Origin: SAR324 cluster bacterium | GTDB taxonomy: Bacteria > SAR324 > NAC60-12 | Reading direction: 5' to 3' | NCBI GenBank assembly: GCA_028281495.1 | Contig: JANQJU010000010.1 | Span: 124,001-188,000 of the forward strand | DNA length: 64,000 nt | Shown here: positions 8,027 to 17,750 of the stretch, piece after piece | How the letters are laid out: every line of letters starts with the position of its first letter | Numbering within the stretch: the first letter of the stretch is position 1 | Made by a program: the position numbers and the translations under genes | The notes under the pieces: model-generated | Seen by the model: only the letters and a program-made list of their open reading frames with translations | Database searches by the model: none | Told to the model about the DNA's origin: nothing

Positions 8027-11000
8027 AACCATCTTTTGTAAATTCGCCGCGATTTCAGACAAAGCGTCTCGCCTCAAGCTGAGAGCGGGACGATCATTTG
8101 TTGCGTGGATGCCCACATCGATCACATGACTCATGAATCGGATGTGTTCGATAGTGGAATCGAGTTCACGCAAGCTGCCGAATCGATTTTTCACCTCTTG
8201 ATATCGGCTTGTGAAGCGGCGAACTAATTGGAATTGAACAGAAGAATCTGAGGTGAGTTCATCGTTTTTTAAATGAATTAACAATTCACAATCGACCTCA
8301 GTAACGGCATTCCAGAAGTCTTGATTGTGTTGGAGCTGATTGGTCGCTGCATCCTGAGCCATTTTTAAGTAATCCTCAATGGTGTGATCTAAAGGCCAAT
8401 CCTCTGGGGGTGTTTTTCCTAAGAATTCGAGCAACAGCCATGCAGTAAGCCAGTTGGAAAGCGGGTAGGGATCGGTTTTTCCTTCCACCTCAGAAGCCGT
8501 TTGAAAGGAGGTCTTGTAAAGCTTTCCAAGCATCTCCAAATGGTTTGAGATGCCTTCGGTATCTGCGGACGAAAGGGAGAACTGTGATTTTTCCTCTTGT
8601 GACAACTGATTGAAATGGGCCTGAAAGATTCCCAACTCCAAACTCACCATGATTTGTCGCTTCAGCATGCTAGCCTGAATGGACTGTCGCTCGCTGGTGC
8701 TGCCCATAGTGATCACGAAATTATCATATTTCTGCTTATGCTGTTCCAGACCTTTTTGAATCTTATTGAGTGCTTCTTTGAAATCCTGAACGGCTTTTTG
8801 AATTTTTTCTCTTAATTTGTTTTGGGGTTGTTCGCTTTCATTTGAATTTCGTGTGTTTTCATTTGTGTCTCGCTTGCTTTCATTTGAATTTCGTGTGTTT
8901 TCATTTGTGTCTTGCTTGCTTTCATTTGAATCTTGTGCGCTGTGGTTCAAATCTAACTGGCTCCACATCGACTGAATTTCATGAATCGCTTTCCCACGCA
9001 AGGCGGCTGCTTCGAAAGCAGCATGCCGAGCACGGAAGTTGTAAAGTTGTTCGACGGTATGGACGGTATACATCCCTTTGGGATCTTTTAGGGCGGCTTC
9101 GTAATGTTCAATTGCCTCTGCAAACAGCTTCAACTCACCGTAGGCCTTCCCCAGTGCAATGCGCAGTTCACAAGACGTGAGCCAGTCGGTAGGAAGACGC
9201 CTGTCGATTTCGCGGAGTGTGGCCTTCTTCTTTTCTTGTTCGACGGTCGTTGAGTCCGAGTACGATTGAACTAAATTTTGGAGTCGGATGACTGCTTCCG
9301 AAACGGAAGCGAATTCGAGTGGTTCGGGGGAATTGTTTTTGGGGTTGGGACCGATAGTTAAGCGAAAATTGGGATCTCCATAACATTGAAAAGCCCCCCA
9401 TGTGTTATTGTTGGGATGCTCTTCGAATGTGACTTGTCGAGCCAGTTGCACGGATTTTCCAAATGGGAAACCCGACAACATCTTTTCATAGAAGGTTTCA
9501 GCAAAAGTTTGAGCGGCGTCGTCTTGAACCGCCCATCCTGCTACGACGATGGCACTCACACCCATTAAAAACAATTGTTCAGCCAAAGTGGCCGCCAGCT
9601 TGTGTGGTTGGTCCAGGGGAGATTGCCTATCTACATTTCCTAAATGGCAACAATTGAGAAAAACCAACTCTGGGGTGGTGCGCATCTGTCGAATTTCCGC
9701 AGCAGTGAGAAAAGCATTTTTGCCAATCACCATGCCGTTGATTCCCTCGTCTTTGACTTTCGATCCACAGGTTTCACAGGTTGGAGGATCTTCCAAGGGG
9801 TGGTTGTATACTCCATGACCCGCCATATGAATGATTCGGTAATCCTGTTGAAATAACGCGAAGAGAATGTCATCGGCCGATTTTTGGTTCATATCAACGA
9901 CGTGATAATGTCTTTGTTCGAGTTTCTCTTTAACAGATTTGGCTTCATCGGCTGCGCTTCCAAGAGGCGGGAATCCAGTCGAAACGGGATCACCCACGAC
10001 CAGTGCTACGTTATCTGTGGGGCGAGATCGTTCCTCGACATTGGTCAATTGAAGTTGACGTATCATACCAGAGCGAATTGCCAATGGCTTGGGAGTGAAA
10101 GAGCTTCCCTCTCCATTTTTATCTTGATGGCGATCTTGCATGAGTTCCCACGGGTAAGCAGCGGCGGTTTTGTTGAGGATCAATACAATGTCTCGCCAAT
10201 CTTGAGTGTATTCTTTTAAGTCGTGCGGCACGAGCATCTCAAACAAGGTGGAAGCGGCTTTGGGACTGTGAGTCCCTCGAATTGCGTTACGAATGAGTGT
10301 ATCCACCATCGGCATTTGGGAGGGGTGAATGTATTCTTTGGTATATGCCCGATCGGTCAGTAGGTTGAAGGAGATACGACCCTGAGGACTTTGTAAGATT
10401 TGCAAACGCTGCCACCACGGATCGTAATCGGTTGAACTTGCACGCTTTCGACCTCCTTTCCCCGATTGGAGTAAAGGGACGATCTCGAAGAGACGTCCCA
10501 AATCCGCATGGTGATTGACCCGACGGAGCGCATGAACCGCCTGAATGGCCAGGTCTTCATAAAGTTCGATGAGTTCGATTTCTTCAATCGTCATTTCTTC
10601 AGTGGCCTCTAACGCTCGAAGCGCATGACTGGCTTGAGCGATGCCATGCAAGATGGCCGTGACCGAGGCTTCGATGGAAATCCCTCCTGCATTGGTGCCC
10701 ACTAAAAGAATGCCGAGTCGGAGTTTGCTGAGGGCAGGCTCCAGGCCCACATGGCTTGGAGTCGACTTGTCGGTTTTGATGCCCTGTCGAGCAACAGCAT
10801 ACTCTCGGATACCACGGGAAACAGCACGTGCGAGTTTGCCGGGAGAGAGTTCTCCCACCTCTCCAAGTCCGATCACAATCGCGCCTTCCAAATTGGATTG
10901 CTGGGTGGCGGTCCCTTTGGGATTAAAAAAGACCTTAGCCGTGTCCAAGGCTCCCGGATAGATCCCCAAGCGTTGTTGGGTGGTCAGCCTACCACCTAAA

Positions 11001-13813
11001 ATTCGATCTAGATAAGCTTCAGCACTCAACAGAGAATCGCCACGATAGTGACCTACCATCACGGGAGAAGAACTGAAGGCGAGACTGCCGTGCAACACCT
11101 TCACCTTGATCTTGGGGGCGACCTCCTCGTTGGATTCAAAAGCTCCTATTGCGGAATGCAGCAGGTCTTTCATATAAGGGTATAGCGGAGCTGCTTGTTG
11201 TGGTGTTTTGAAACGGCGAGATTTGCCACGAACCGCAGCTGGAACCGAGGAAAGTTTTTCAGTTCTTCCTGTTTGCAAGAGATCCAAAATTGCAGAAAAG
11301 GTAGAGCGATTTCTGGCTAGGTCCCCATGAGCCACATTGGCATACCAAGTGTCCAATCCTGGAGCCGCGCCGGATTTCCAAGGGGTGATTCCATCGCCTT
11401 CTCCTGTGGAATAATAAATTGGGAAACCGGAATCGGTGATTTGAGGAACGTGAATATCGAAGGGCGTTGCAAGCGCCTGTCCTGCGATATAAACGGTGCG
11501 GTCCTTATTCAGTTTTTTGAGAGAAGTGCGGAAATTGTTTGCAGCCTGAAGCGCCTCCAAACTGGGAGAAGACCAACTTTTGGGTTCTAGCTCAAACCGT
11601 TCTAGCTGCTGCCAAGTCTGGTCTTCTAAAAACGAATGGTCTCCAAACGAAGGGAGCAATTCCAACAATCCTGGAAACTCGGCAAACTGCTGCAACATAT
11701 CGGATTGTGGTTTCTCTGAATCGAAGTTCTGAAAATCAAGAAATGCCAACTGTTTGCCTAATGGGGAGTGGCCCGTCAAGATCTGTGGAATGAGCATGGT
11801 TCCTTGAAGTGGGGTGCCCAACAGGATCAGTCTCGATTGTTGATGATATCCCATCCGGGCTTGTAGCTCCTGGTTTGTGCTCAATAAGGCTTGGGCCAGC
11901 AAACCACCGGTTGAATGAGCAATGATCCGTAATGGCTTTGGGATGGATTGTCCTTGATCGAACTTGGCTTCGATTTGCTTGGCAAGTAGGTCCGCGTTAT
12001 CTCGTAGTGATTTTCGCCAGTCATAAGGCAGTGGAATTACCTCATAGTTTAAATTCAGGAAATCAATGAGTGGGGCATAGATTTCATCAATCACCGAAGG
12101 TGCCGTGATCACTTCGTCTGAACTCCATCGAAGCCGTTTCAGCATGCCCTTCGATAAAGCTTTCCGGTCCAGCCATATCCGGTCACTTCCTGCGTGAAGA
12201 TGGCTGCCCATCATTCCAGGAATCAAGAAGATCTTCGGTTTGTCCGTAGAGAAGCTCTGTTCGCCGCGAGTTTGGGTAGGGGGGCCATCAAGTTGGGGGC
12301 GATCCCGGTCTGGTCGGGGAAGCGGAGAAAATTGGCTTGGTGACCGCCTGTCAAGTTGGAACGCGTGAAGAAGTCGCTTCGAATTCGTGGGATTGCTGAA
12401 ATAATCGATGTGCGAAATGTGAGATCCTTCGTGGAGAAAAAAGTCTGCTTCTTCGGGACTTCTAAGAAGTCCGCCATTCATCGATGATGTGTCCACCACC
12501 CAATCATGATCGGTCTGGAAAATGGTATGGGTCAACAATTTGAGCAACGGCCGTGTGTACCACTGCCCTGCTGCTTTCCCGGATATCACACGAAGTTTGC
12601 CATCCACTTCTAGATCTGGACGATTGAGAAATCGCAGAATCGGAGACGGCCATGCCATCGCGGCAAGGCCGGGGAGGGTATCGGGTTCAAGTCGTTCCTT
12701 GACAGTGGCCATGATGAGTTCGGCAAAAACATCGTAGGTGGTCCCCACCACACCATTCAGACCAGGCACCTTCGAAACCAAATTAAAGATCAGACTGAGG
12801 ATGACATCCAAACGGTCCGAAGCCAACGAGGTGCCTCGTGCGGGACATGCCACCCGAACAAAGAGTTTCACTGCGAAAGTGGCACTTTCTTTTTTAAATA
12901 GCGCATTCAATTCACTTAAGGCTTGCTGGTCCTTGATGGGAAACTTCTTGATCTCGTCTGGTAAAAAAGGTTCGTCCCGATTTTGAATGCCGATGAGGCA
13001 AAGCAATTCCCCCACCAAGCCACCACGAGAGTGCGAGATCAGATGAACTTCGGTTTCACGGGGGAGTTGGGACAAAGTTTTTGCTAGAACTAAGGCGTTT
13101 TCAACCGGGCTGCATGTCAGCGTGCGGTGTTGCAGTGCAAATACATTTTTCTGATCAGGCGTATCCCCATACGGCTTAAAGAGTTCCCTCCGAATTTCAC
13201 TCTGCTCTGGATTCCAAAGTTTACCAAAACTCCCTTCCGTGGAAGAAGCCGTACCGTGAAGGAAAATCAGCACGGGTTTGTCAGGGGCGGGAAGTGCGAT
13301 CAGGGGGTAAGCATCGCAGGCGGTCAATTCAAAATTTTCGCCGGTGTTGCAGCGATATAATTTCGCAGCCTCGTCGTTTTTGAGGGTTTTCAATTGTCGA
13401 TCTTCCAAGCCCTTTGCCAAATGTTTTGCAGAGCCTTTGGGCGCGTCAAACCTGAGCAACTTGAGTGCTTTCAGGATGAGTTTTCCAGAAAGACCTCGTG
13501 ACGGTCCTTCGAGATCCAAGCTGACCGGGAATTCTAGCACCCCTTGTGAATCTCGCGTTGCCGAAGTCAGGTAGTCTTCTTTTAGACGGTCCATGGTTGT
13601 CCAGAAGCGAGTTCCGTCTTCTAATTCAATTTCAAAGATGTCGTCTGAACTCGCTTCGATCACGGTAGATTCCGATGAATCTGATCGTTCGGTCTGTATG
13701 TGAAAAACACTCTCTTCCACCTGGAGTTGCGTGTACTCTCGGTGTTCGGATCTCTCATCAACAGCTTGTCCGGAAATACGGAGCTTGGTGGCAGATTGAT
13801 TGTTTCCAAACAT
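8024..13813 (-). CDS. Giant two-lipase / CHAT-domain / TPR protein
   Basis: A 1929-aa multidomain protein. After a poorly conserved head, an alpha/beta-hydrolase domain (about 180-460) shows FLHGTASS and nucleophile motif SHSRGG (Ser near 262). A second, LCAT/PGAP1-like lipase (about 530-850) has FLIPGMMGSHL and AHSTGG (Ser634). Residues about 890-1020 resemble the N-terminal domain of M17 aminopeptidases (GLGEVGELSPGKLARAV). A CHAT caspase-like domain (about 1170-1450) keeps its catalytic dyad: His1333 in HMAGHGVY and Cys1389 in VFLNCCHLG. A TPR-like helical tail contains a 7-residue tandem repeat (about 1630-1660). The start at 13813 has AAAGGAG nine bases upstream; an upstream extension to 13930 would cover the likely promoter. 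No signal peptide, so cytoplasmic. Probably a regulated effector of defence or self-damage type; this is inference. Confidence 0.85.
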   Translation of the reverse strand: MFGNNQSATKLRISGQAVDERSEHREYTQLQVEESVFHIQTERSDSSESTVIEASSDDIFEIELEDGTRFWTTMDRLKEDYLTSATRDSQGVLEFPVSLDLEGPSRGLSGKLILKALKLLRFDAPKGSAKHLAKGLEDRQLKTLKNDEAAKLYRCNTGENFELTACDAYPLIALPAPDKPVLIFLHGTASSTEGSFGKLWNPEQSEIRRELFKPYGDTPDQKNVFALQHRTLTCSPVENALVLAKTLSQLPRETEVHLISHSRGGLVGELLCLIGIQNRDEPFLPDEIKKFPIKDQQALSELNALFKKESATFAVKLFVRVACPARGTSLASDRLDVILSLIFNLVSKVPGLNGVVGTTYDVFAELIMATVKERLEPDTLPGLAAMAWPSPILRFLNRPDLEVDGKLRVISGKAAGQWYTRPLLKLLTHTIFQTDHDWVVDTSSMNGGLLRSPEEADFFLHEGSHISHIDYFSNPTNSKRLLHAFQLDRRSPSQFSPLPRPDRDRPQLDGPPTQTRGEQSFSTDKPKIFLIPGMMGSHLHAGSDRIWLDRKALSKGMLKRLRWSSDEVITAPSVIDEIYAPLIDFLNLNYEVIPLPYDWRKSLRDNADLLAKQIEAKFDQGQSIPKPLRIIAHSTGGLLAQALLSTNQELQARMGYHQQSRLILLGTPLQGTMLIPQILTGHSPLGKQLAFLDFQNFDSEKPQSDMLQQFAEFPGLLELLPSFGDHSFLEDQTWQQLERFELEPKSWSSPSLEALQAANNFRTSLKKLNKDRTVYIAGQALATPFDIHVPQITDSGFPIYYSTGEGDGITPWKSGAAPGLDTWYANVAHGDLARNRSTFSAILDLLQTGRTEKLSSVPAAVRGKSRRFKTPQQAAPLYPYMKDLLHSAIGAFESNEEVAPKIKVKVLHGSLAFSSSPVMVGHYRGDSLLSAEAYLDRILGGRLTTQQRLGIYPGALDTAKVFFNPKGTATQQSNLEGAIVIGLGEVGELSPGKLARAVSRGIREYAVARQGIKTDKSTPSHVGLEPALSKLRLGILLVGTNAGGISIEASVTAILHGIAQASHALRALEATEEMTIEEIELIELYEDLAIQAVHALRRVNHHADLGRLFEIVPLLQSGKGGRKRASSTDYDPWWQRLQILQSPQGRISFNLLTDRAYTKEYIHPSQMPMVDTLIRNAIRGTHSPKAASTLFEMLVPHDLKEYTQDWRDIVLILNKTAAAYPWELMQDRHQDKNGEGSSFTPKPLAIRSGMIRQLQLTNVEERSRPTDNVALVVGDPVSTGFPPLGSAADEAKSVKEKLEQRHYHVVDMNQKSADDILFALFQQDYRIIHMAGHGVYNHPLEDPPTCETCGSKVKDEGINGMVIGKNAFLTAAEIRQMRTTPELVFLNCCHLGNVDRQSPLDQPHKLAATLAEQLFLMGVSAIVVAGWAVQDDAAQTFAETFYEKMLSGFPFGKSVQLARQVTFEEHPNNNTWGAFQCYGDPNFRLTIGPNPKNNSPEPLEFASVSEAVIRLQNLVQSYSDSTTVEQEKKKATLREIDRRLPTDWLTSCELRIALGKAYGELKLFAEAIEHYEAALKDPKGMYTVHTVEQLYNFRARHAAFEAAALRGKAIHEIQSMWSQLDLNHSAQDSNESKQDTNENTRNSNESKRDTNENTRNSNESEQPQNKLREKIQKAVQDFKEALNKIQKGLEQHKQKYDNFVITMGSTSERQSIQASMLKRQIMVSLELGIFQAHFNQLSQEEKSQFSLSSADTEGISNHLEMLGKLYKTSFQTASEVEGKTDPYPLSNWLTAWLLLEFLGKTPPEDWPLDHTIEDYLKMAQDAATNQLQHNQDFWNAVTEVDCELLIHLKNDELTSDSSVQFQLVRRFTSRYQEVKNRFGSLRELDSTIEHIRFMSHVIDVGIHATNDRPALSLRRDALSEIAANLQKMV
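8834..8938 (-). repeat. In-frame 21/42-bp repeat inside the CHAT protein gene
   Basis: Five 21-bp half-units (two full 42-bp units at 8834-8875 and 8876-8917 plus a partial one) encode alternating SNESKRD and TNENTRN heptads. They make a hydrophilic linker between the TPR-like region and the coiled-coil tail. Confidence 0.85.
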
Positions 13814-13900
13814 GGCAAGTGCTCCTTTCAGAAAATATACTGCGAGTTCCCTGTGAGGGGTTTGATTGGGTACGAGGCCCTTAATTTTTGTCGATATTTC

Positions 13901-13930
13901 AATATATACCAATATAAATAAGAGAATCAA
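13901..13930 (-). promoter_or_regulatory. Candidate promoter of the CHAT gene
   Basis: Read on the minus strand: TTGATT (13930-13925), an 18-base spacer and TATATT (13906-13901). This implies an RNA start near 13893 and an 80-base leader before the ATG at 13813. It also argues against translation from 13930. Confidence 0.4.
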
Positions 13931-14268
13931 ATAAACCCAATAATTCTTTCCGATAGGAAAATAGTGAGGAATGGAAATAGTGTGAACACAGAGAAACTAT
14001 GTGTCGACTGGCAAGATCGGAGGGAAATGGACTAATTATTGCCAACAATTCTATAGTAGAACTGGAATAACTTGCTGAAAACTAGGTTATTTCGATGGAA
14101 TCCAGCCATTGGTGCAGAAAAGGAGAGTATATTGGTTAACGGCAAAATCTAGAATTCGGAATGTAACATCGTTTCTGAAATAATTTATTTTTTGGTCTAT
14201 AATTTATCCAAAGTTGGAATATTTGGTGAAAAATTCAACTAAATGATTATGGATATTTCATTCCAGCA
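13931..14268. other. AT-rich intergenic region
   Basis: Between the CHAT gene promoter and the stop of the LytTR membrane protein. It holds a weak inverted repeat AATAAC...GTTATT near 14066-14091. No gene or clear signal is seen. Confidence 0.4.
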
Positions 14269-15378
14269 TCAATGATTCTCTAAACAACGAACAACTTCAG
14301 CCAACCTCCGACGGCTGATCGGAATCGTATATTGTCCTTGATGTAAGACCAGGCAGGGTAGCTTGGTGTTGATTTGGGTGACGTGTTCCAGATTCACCAA
14401 AAAAGAACGATGAGTCTGCACAAATGGAGGAGATGGCAATTGGGCCAATAAGTCTTTGAGCGGTTGTTTGATGCTGATTTCCTGAAACGAGGTACCGCGT
14501 TTCAGCACGATATAACAATAGTTTTCTTGGACCTGAACATGGCTGATTTGGCTTGGCTCAATCCGAGTGACACCTTCAACCGTAGCAACCGACAGTTTGT
14601 TGAGCTGAGGTGGATTCTTTGCCTCTTCAGAGACGGTCTCAATTTTCTTAAAGGTTTCCTCATAAGGTTGTCCTCTATATTGGTGTTCCAGCTCATGACT
14701 TCGCTCGGGTTGTAAAGGTGTTCGATCCAACGTTTGATCAATTTGATGCAGTCGTTGAAGCTGTGCCGAAAAATATAGTTTGAGCCGCGTGTTGAGTATC
14801 AAAACTGTGAGCAATCCCCATAAAGGGAGAAAGCGCAGGATCTCGTCGAAATAAATAAAAGTGGGTTCACCGTTGGCCAGCGGGCCGGAATTCCAGATCA
14901 TTTTTTGGTAGGCCACCGGGAACACATCTGGCCATGGCTCGAAAAATGAGAGAGAGTGCGGAAACTCTACGAAACCATAAGGCGGAGCCTCTAAAAAATA
15001 CAACGACTTGGGAAACAAAACGTAGTCGATCGAAAAAGACACTCCAGCCCAAATCATCCATAAGCCCCAACGCCATCCCAGGGTGGTTTCGATTGAAATC
15101 GTTTCTGTTTTTGATATCGCACGCCATTGGAGAATCCGGCGCACCCCTTCCTCTCCACAAACAATCATTCCGCCATACAACGTGCCGCTCCATAATCCAT
15201 GCACACAGGACCGCAATAGATCCATTGTTGTGGTTTCATCCGCGTCGAGTAGCGACAGAATGAATCCAAAAAGAAAACACAGGCCTACCATGAATCCATG
15301 TTCCAGCCAGCGTGCTTTCCGGTCTTCGGGAAAGGGAAGCGGAGTACACCACCATTCTGTCCATTTGCCGTTTGTCAC
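14269..15378 (-). CDS. Membrane-bound LytTR transcription regulator
   Basis: A 369-aa one-component regulator: an N-terminal membrane part with four or more helices (about residues 25-45, 58-75, 103-125 and 185-210), a charged linker with coiled-coil character, and a C-terminal LytTR DNA-binding domain (about 268-367; motifs QTHRSFLVNLEHVTQI and ISRRRLAEV). There is no receiver domain, so the signal probably comes through the membrane segment. The start is a GTG at 15378. It is divergent from the CPBP-like exported protein, which may be its target or partner. It is one of three LytTR proteins in this window. Confidence 0.85.
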   Translation of the reverse strand: MTNGKWTEWWCTPLPFPEDRKARWLEHGFMVGLCFLFGFILSLLDADETTTMDLLRSCVHGLWSGTLYGGMIVCGEEGVRRILQWRAISKTETISIETTLGWRWGLWMIWAGVSFSIDYVLFPKSLYFLEAPPYGFVEFPHSLSFFEPWPDVFPVAYQKMIWNSGPLANGEPTFIYFDEILRFLPLWGLLTVLILNTRLKLYFSAQLQRLHQIDQTLDRTPLQPERSHELEHQYRGQPYEETFKKIETVSEEAKNPPQLNKLSVATVEGVTRIEPSQISHVQVQENYCYIVLKRGTSFQEISIKQPLKDLLAQLPSPPFVQTHRSFLVNLEHVTQINTKLPCLVLHQGQYTIPISRRRLAEVVRCLENH

Positions 15379-15401
15379 CTAGATCCTACCGTTTGTCACC
15401 T
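15368..15401. repeat. 21-bp direct repeat at a divergent junction
   Basis: CCGTTTGTCACCT occurs at 15368 and again at 15389. The first copy overlaps the start codon region of the LytTR membrane protein. Confidence 0.6.
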
Positions 15402-15502
15402 GAGGTTTGCCATTCCTGGAAGTGCATGATTTTTTGACGCATTGTTCCATTCCAGGAATCGAGGTTCAAGCAGTTTTCAAACGTATAGATCAGGAAATCA
15501 TC

Positions 15503-16489
15503 ATGAAAAAGAGAACCCGTCTGAGTGTGCTGTTTGGGATGTTAGGCATGCTGCTCAGTATGGCACAGCCGGTATGGGCGTTGCCTACATGGCAATGCCT
15601 TTTAGTCGGAGTCGCGGAAACCGCAGTACCGGGCTTGGGATATGGCATTCAACAAGATTGGGACAAGATGGCAATCTTGGGTGGATTGCGTTGGTACGCT
15701 CGAGCGGCCGAGGAACAGTACAAAGCAGAAGACGATTTTATGGAGTTTGATGACGATTTGGATTTGGAACGGGATGGCCAGGATGTAGAAGTTCGAATTC
15801 GGCGTTCTGCGCATATGGCGGCGATGCACCAACTCATGCAGTTCGATTTGCTGAATGTGACTTGGTACGATTTGTATGATCGATCATGCGAAGAAAACCC
15901 CGACACCTATCGCCGGTTCTTGGATCCTTTCCGCTTCCAAGAGTTCGGAGATCAATACACGTTTTGGATTCCGATTGGCATCGATCTCACGGTCGGGAGA
16001 GACATCGGCCAAACGTTCCAAAAACAAGACCGAGTGACATATCAGCTGGAGGAAATCACTCAAGACGAGTTGATCGGGACGACCTTAATCGGCTCGTACT
16101 TCCATTCGGTCGCTGAGGCAATGTTTTTTAATGGTCTGGTTCACCGAGCCATGTTTGATGGGTATTCCCAACTCTTCTCTCCTCGCGTGGCACGCTGGGT
16201 GACGATCATCAGCGACGGGTTGGTATTTGGCCTGTTTCATGATGGCACCCCAATGTCGTATTTGACTGGAATGTACAATGGCTGGGTGTATCACCCTCAA
16301 ACGGATCGCTTCGATTTAACCCAACTCATCGGTATTTTCACTTGGACCACCATGATTGCAAATTACCACATATTCAGCACCGCGAGTTACCAAGAGTCCC
16401 AAAACTCAAAGGCTCAAGATCCCAAGGCCCAAGACTCTATTGCACGCCGTCGTGTGATTCCGATTGCCCAAATCAAATTTCAGTTTTGA
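15503..16489 (+). CDS. Exported CPBP/CAAX-protease-like protein with degenerate motifs
   Basis: A 328-aa protein with a signal peptide (MKKRTRLSVL, hydrophobic core, likely cut after VWA at about 26). The middle is acidic and soluble-looking. The C-terminal third resembles CPBP (CAAX protease and bacteriocin-processing) proteins: AEAMFFNG near 204-211 lines up with EExxFRG but keeps only the first Glu (E205), and FGLFHDG has the histidine (H246). Activity is therefore doubtful. The tail has a short KAQDPKAQDS repeat. The ATG at 15503 follows AGGAAA. It is divergent from the LytTR membrane regulator, so regulation by that protein is plausible. Confidence 0.6.
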   Translation: MKKRTRLSVLFGMLGMLLSMAQPVWALPTWQCLLVGVAETAVPGLGYGIQQDWDKMAILGGLRWYARAAEEQYKAEDDFMEFDDDLDLERDGQDVEVRIRRSAHMAAMHQLMQFDLLNVTWYDLYDRSCEENPDTYRRFLDPFRFQEFGDQYTFWIPIGIDLTVGRDIGQTFQKQDRVTYQLEEITQDELIGTTLIGSYFHSVAEAMFFNGLVHRAMFDGYSQLFSPRVARWVTIISDGLVFGLFHDGTPMSYLTGMYNGWVYHPQTDRFDLTQLIGIFTWTTMIANYHIFSTASYQESQNSKAQDPKAQDSIARRRVIPIAQIKFQF

Positions 16490-16800
16490 GGCCTTCATCT
16501 TAAATCTCTTATAAATCCGACCTTAAATGGGGGCAGCAACCAGTTGTTATTATAAGGATATTGGTACGACCCCCAATCAAAACACATGATATTTATTCTA
16601 AACTTCACGACAAGGCAGAATGGGAAACCGTTCAAGCATGCTTTCTGTGAGGACGTTTGGGATCAAGGAAAGGTGACTCAAAAATTAGAAAATATTACAC
16701 AATATCAATCTTTTTGACATTTTATCAAACTGCTAAGATAATTAAAAAGCGTCTGCCTAAACTCACTCAAATTACAATCCCTAAACAACTCCGTAGGCCA
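16490..16800. other. Intergenic region
   Basis: Contains distant inverted arms TGGGGG / CCCCCA (about 16530 and 16570) and a 44-codon open frame from 16586 without a ribosome binding site. I see no supported gene. Confidence 0.4.
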
Positions 16801-17493
16801 ATGTCAGATCAGACAGAAAACGACACACTATCGCAAGTAGACCTTTGGGACGATAAAGTTCGAGATTCAAAACAAAGATTAGATGAGTATGTAAAATTGG
16901 TAAACGGATTGAAAAGTGAACTGAATTTTTTAGTATTGGGGAAAGCGTTTACCAGCTTTATAAAAGAGAAAACGAATGAAAAAAGAAGACAGCTTTGCTT
17001 CTTAATTTGTATCGGAGCGGTTATTTTTGCGATCCCACTCTGTATATTCGCATACAACATGCAAAATCCCCGAATTGTTTATTCAGTTAGAACTCAAAGT
17101 GACAAAGAGATTTTAACAGGTATTTCGACAGAAGCAGAGGTGGTAGATAACGCTACATCTAATGAGTCTGCGAGCGAAAATGCGATAAGCAGTCCCTTGC
17201 TCCTTTTGATACCACTCACCATTGCTGAGATTGTCCTTATTTTCTATTTTCGTATTATTCTGAATTATTTCAATTCAACCTGTGCCCAACTCCTTCAGCT
17301 CAAAATGCGCCATTCAGTTTGCCAATTTATTGAAAGTTATATTGAATTTAAAAAAGAAGTAGGGGAACCGGACCTCGAGAGATTTGAGGCATTTATTTTT
17401 AGTAATCTTGCACCAAATGCGGATCAGATTCCTACAACATTTGAAGGAGCAGAACAGATAGTCGAGGCAATCAAAGCTTTAAAAAGAAAGTGA
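16801..17493 (+). CDS. Unknown membrane protein with two helices
   Basis: A 230-aa protein I do not recognise. An N-terminal coiled-coil-like segment (about 10-60) is followed by a membrane helix near 72-92, a 45-residue exposed segment rich in Ser/Asn/Glu, a second helix near 128-150, and a helical cytoplasmic tail ending in KALKRK. The ATG at 16801 is chosen because the part upstream (frame open from 16657) looks non-coding; the ribosome site is weak. Base composition is more AT-rich than neighbouring genes, which hints at foreign origin. No functional clue beyond topology. Confidence 0.55.
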   Translation: MSDQTENDTLSQVDLWDDKVRDSKQRLDEYVKLVNGLKSELNFLVLGKAFTSFIKEKTNEKRRQLCFLICIGAVIFAIPLCIFAYNMQNPRIVYSVRTQSDKEILTGISTEAEVVDNATSNESASENAISSPLLLLIPLTIAEIVLIFYFRIILNYFNSTCAQLLQLKMRHSVCQFIESYIEFKKEVGEPDLERFEAFIFSNLAPNADQIPTTFEGAEQIVEAIKALKRK

Positions 17494-17750
17494 GTTAGTC
17501 TGACAAGGAAGAATTGAGTTAGGGCGTGTCTGAAAGTTGCCCCCATGCGTATTGTAGTAAGCCGGTGTTTTTAGAACTTGGCCAGACCTTTTTGAGAAAC
17601 TAGGAAATTTGGTTCCGTCAGCTACATAGTATCGAACATTTATAAGGCTCATGCACTATTGTTCAACTTTATTTAAGTTGGTTAAATAGACGTTCCGTCG
17701 ATAGGTTCACCCTCTTTCCAATCAATTCAATTTAGGCGACTAGTTCGCAG

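Noticed and set aside
16586-16717. 44-codon open frame
   Set aside because: No ribosome binding site and no recognisable features.
17518-17600. AGGGCGTGTCTGAAA sequence resembling ends of some insertion sequences
   Set aside because: No matching inverted end, no transposase and no target duplication found.
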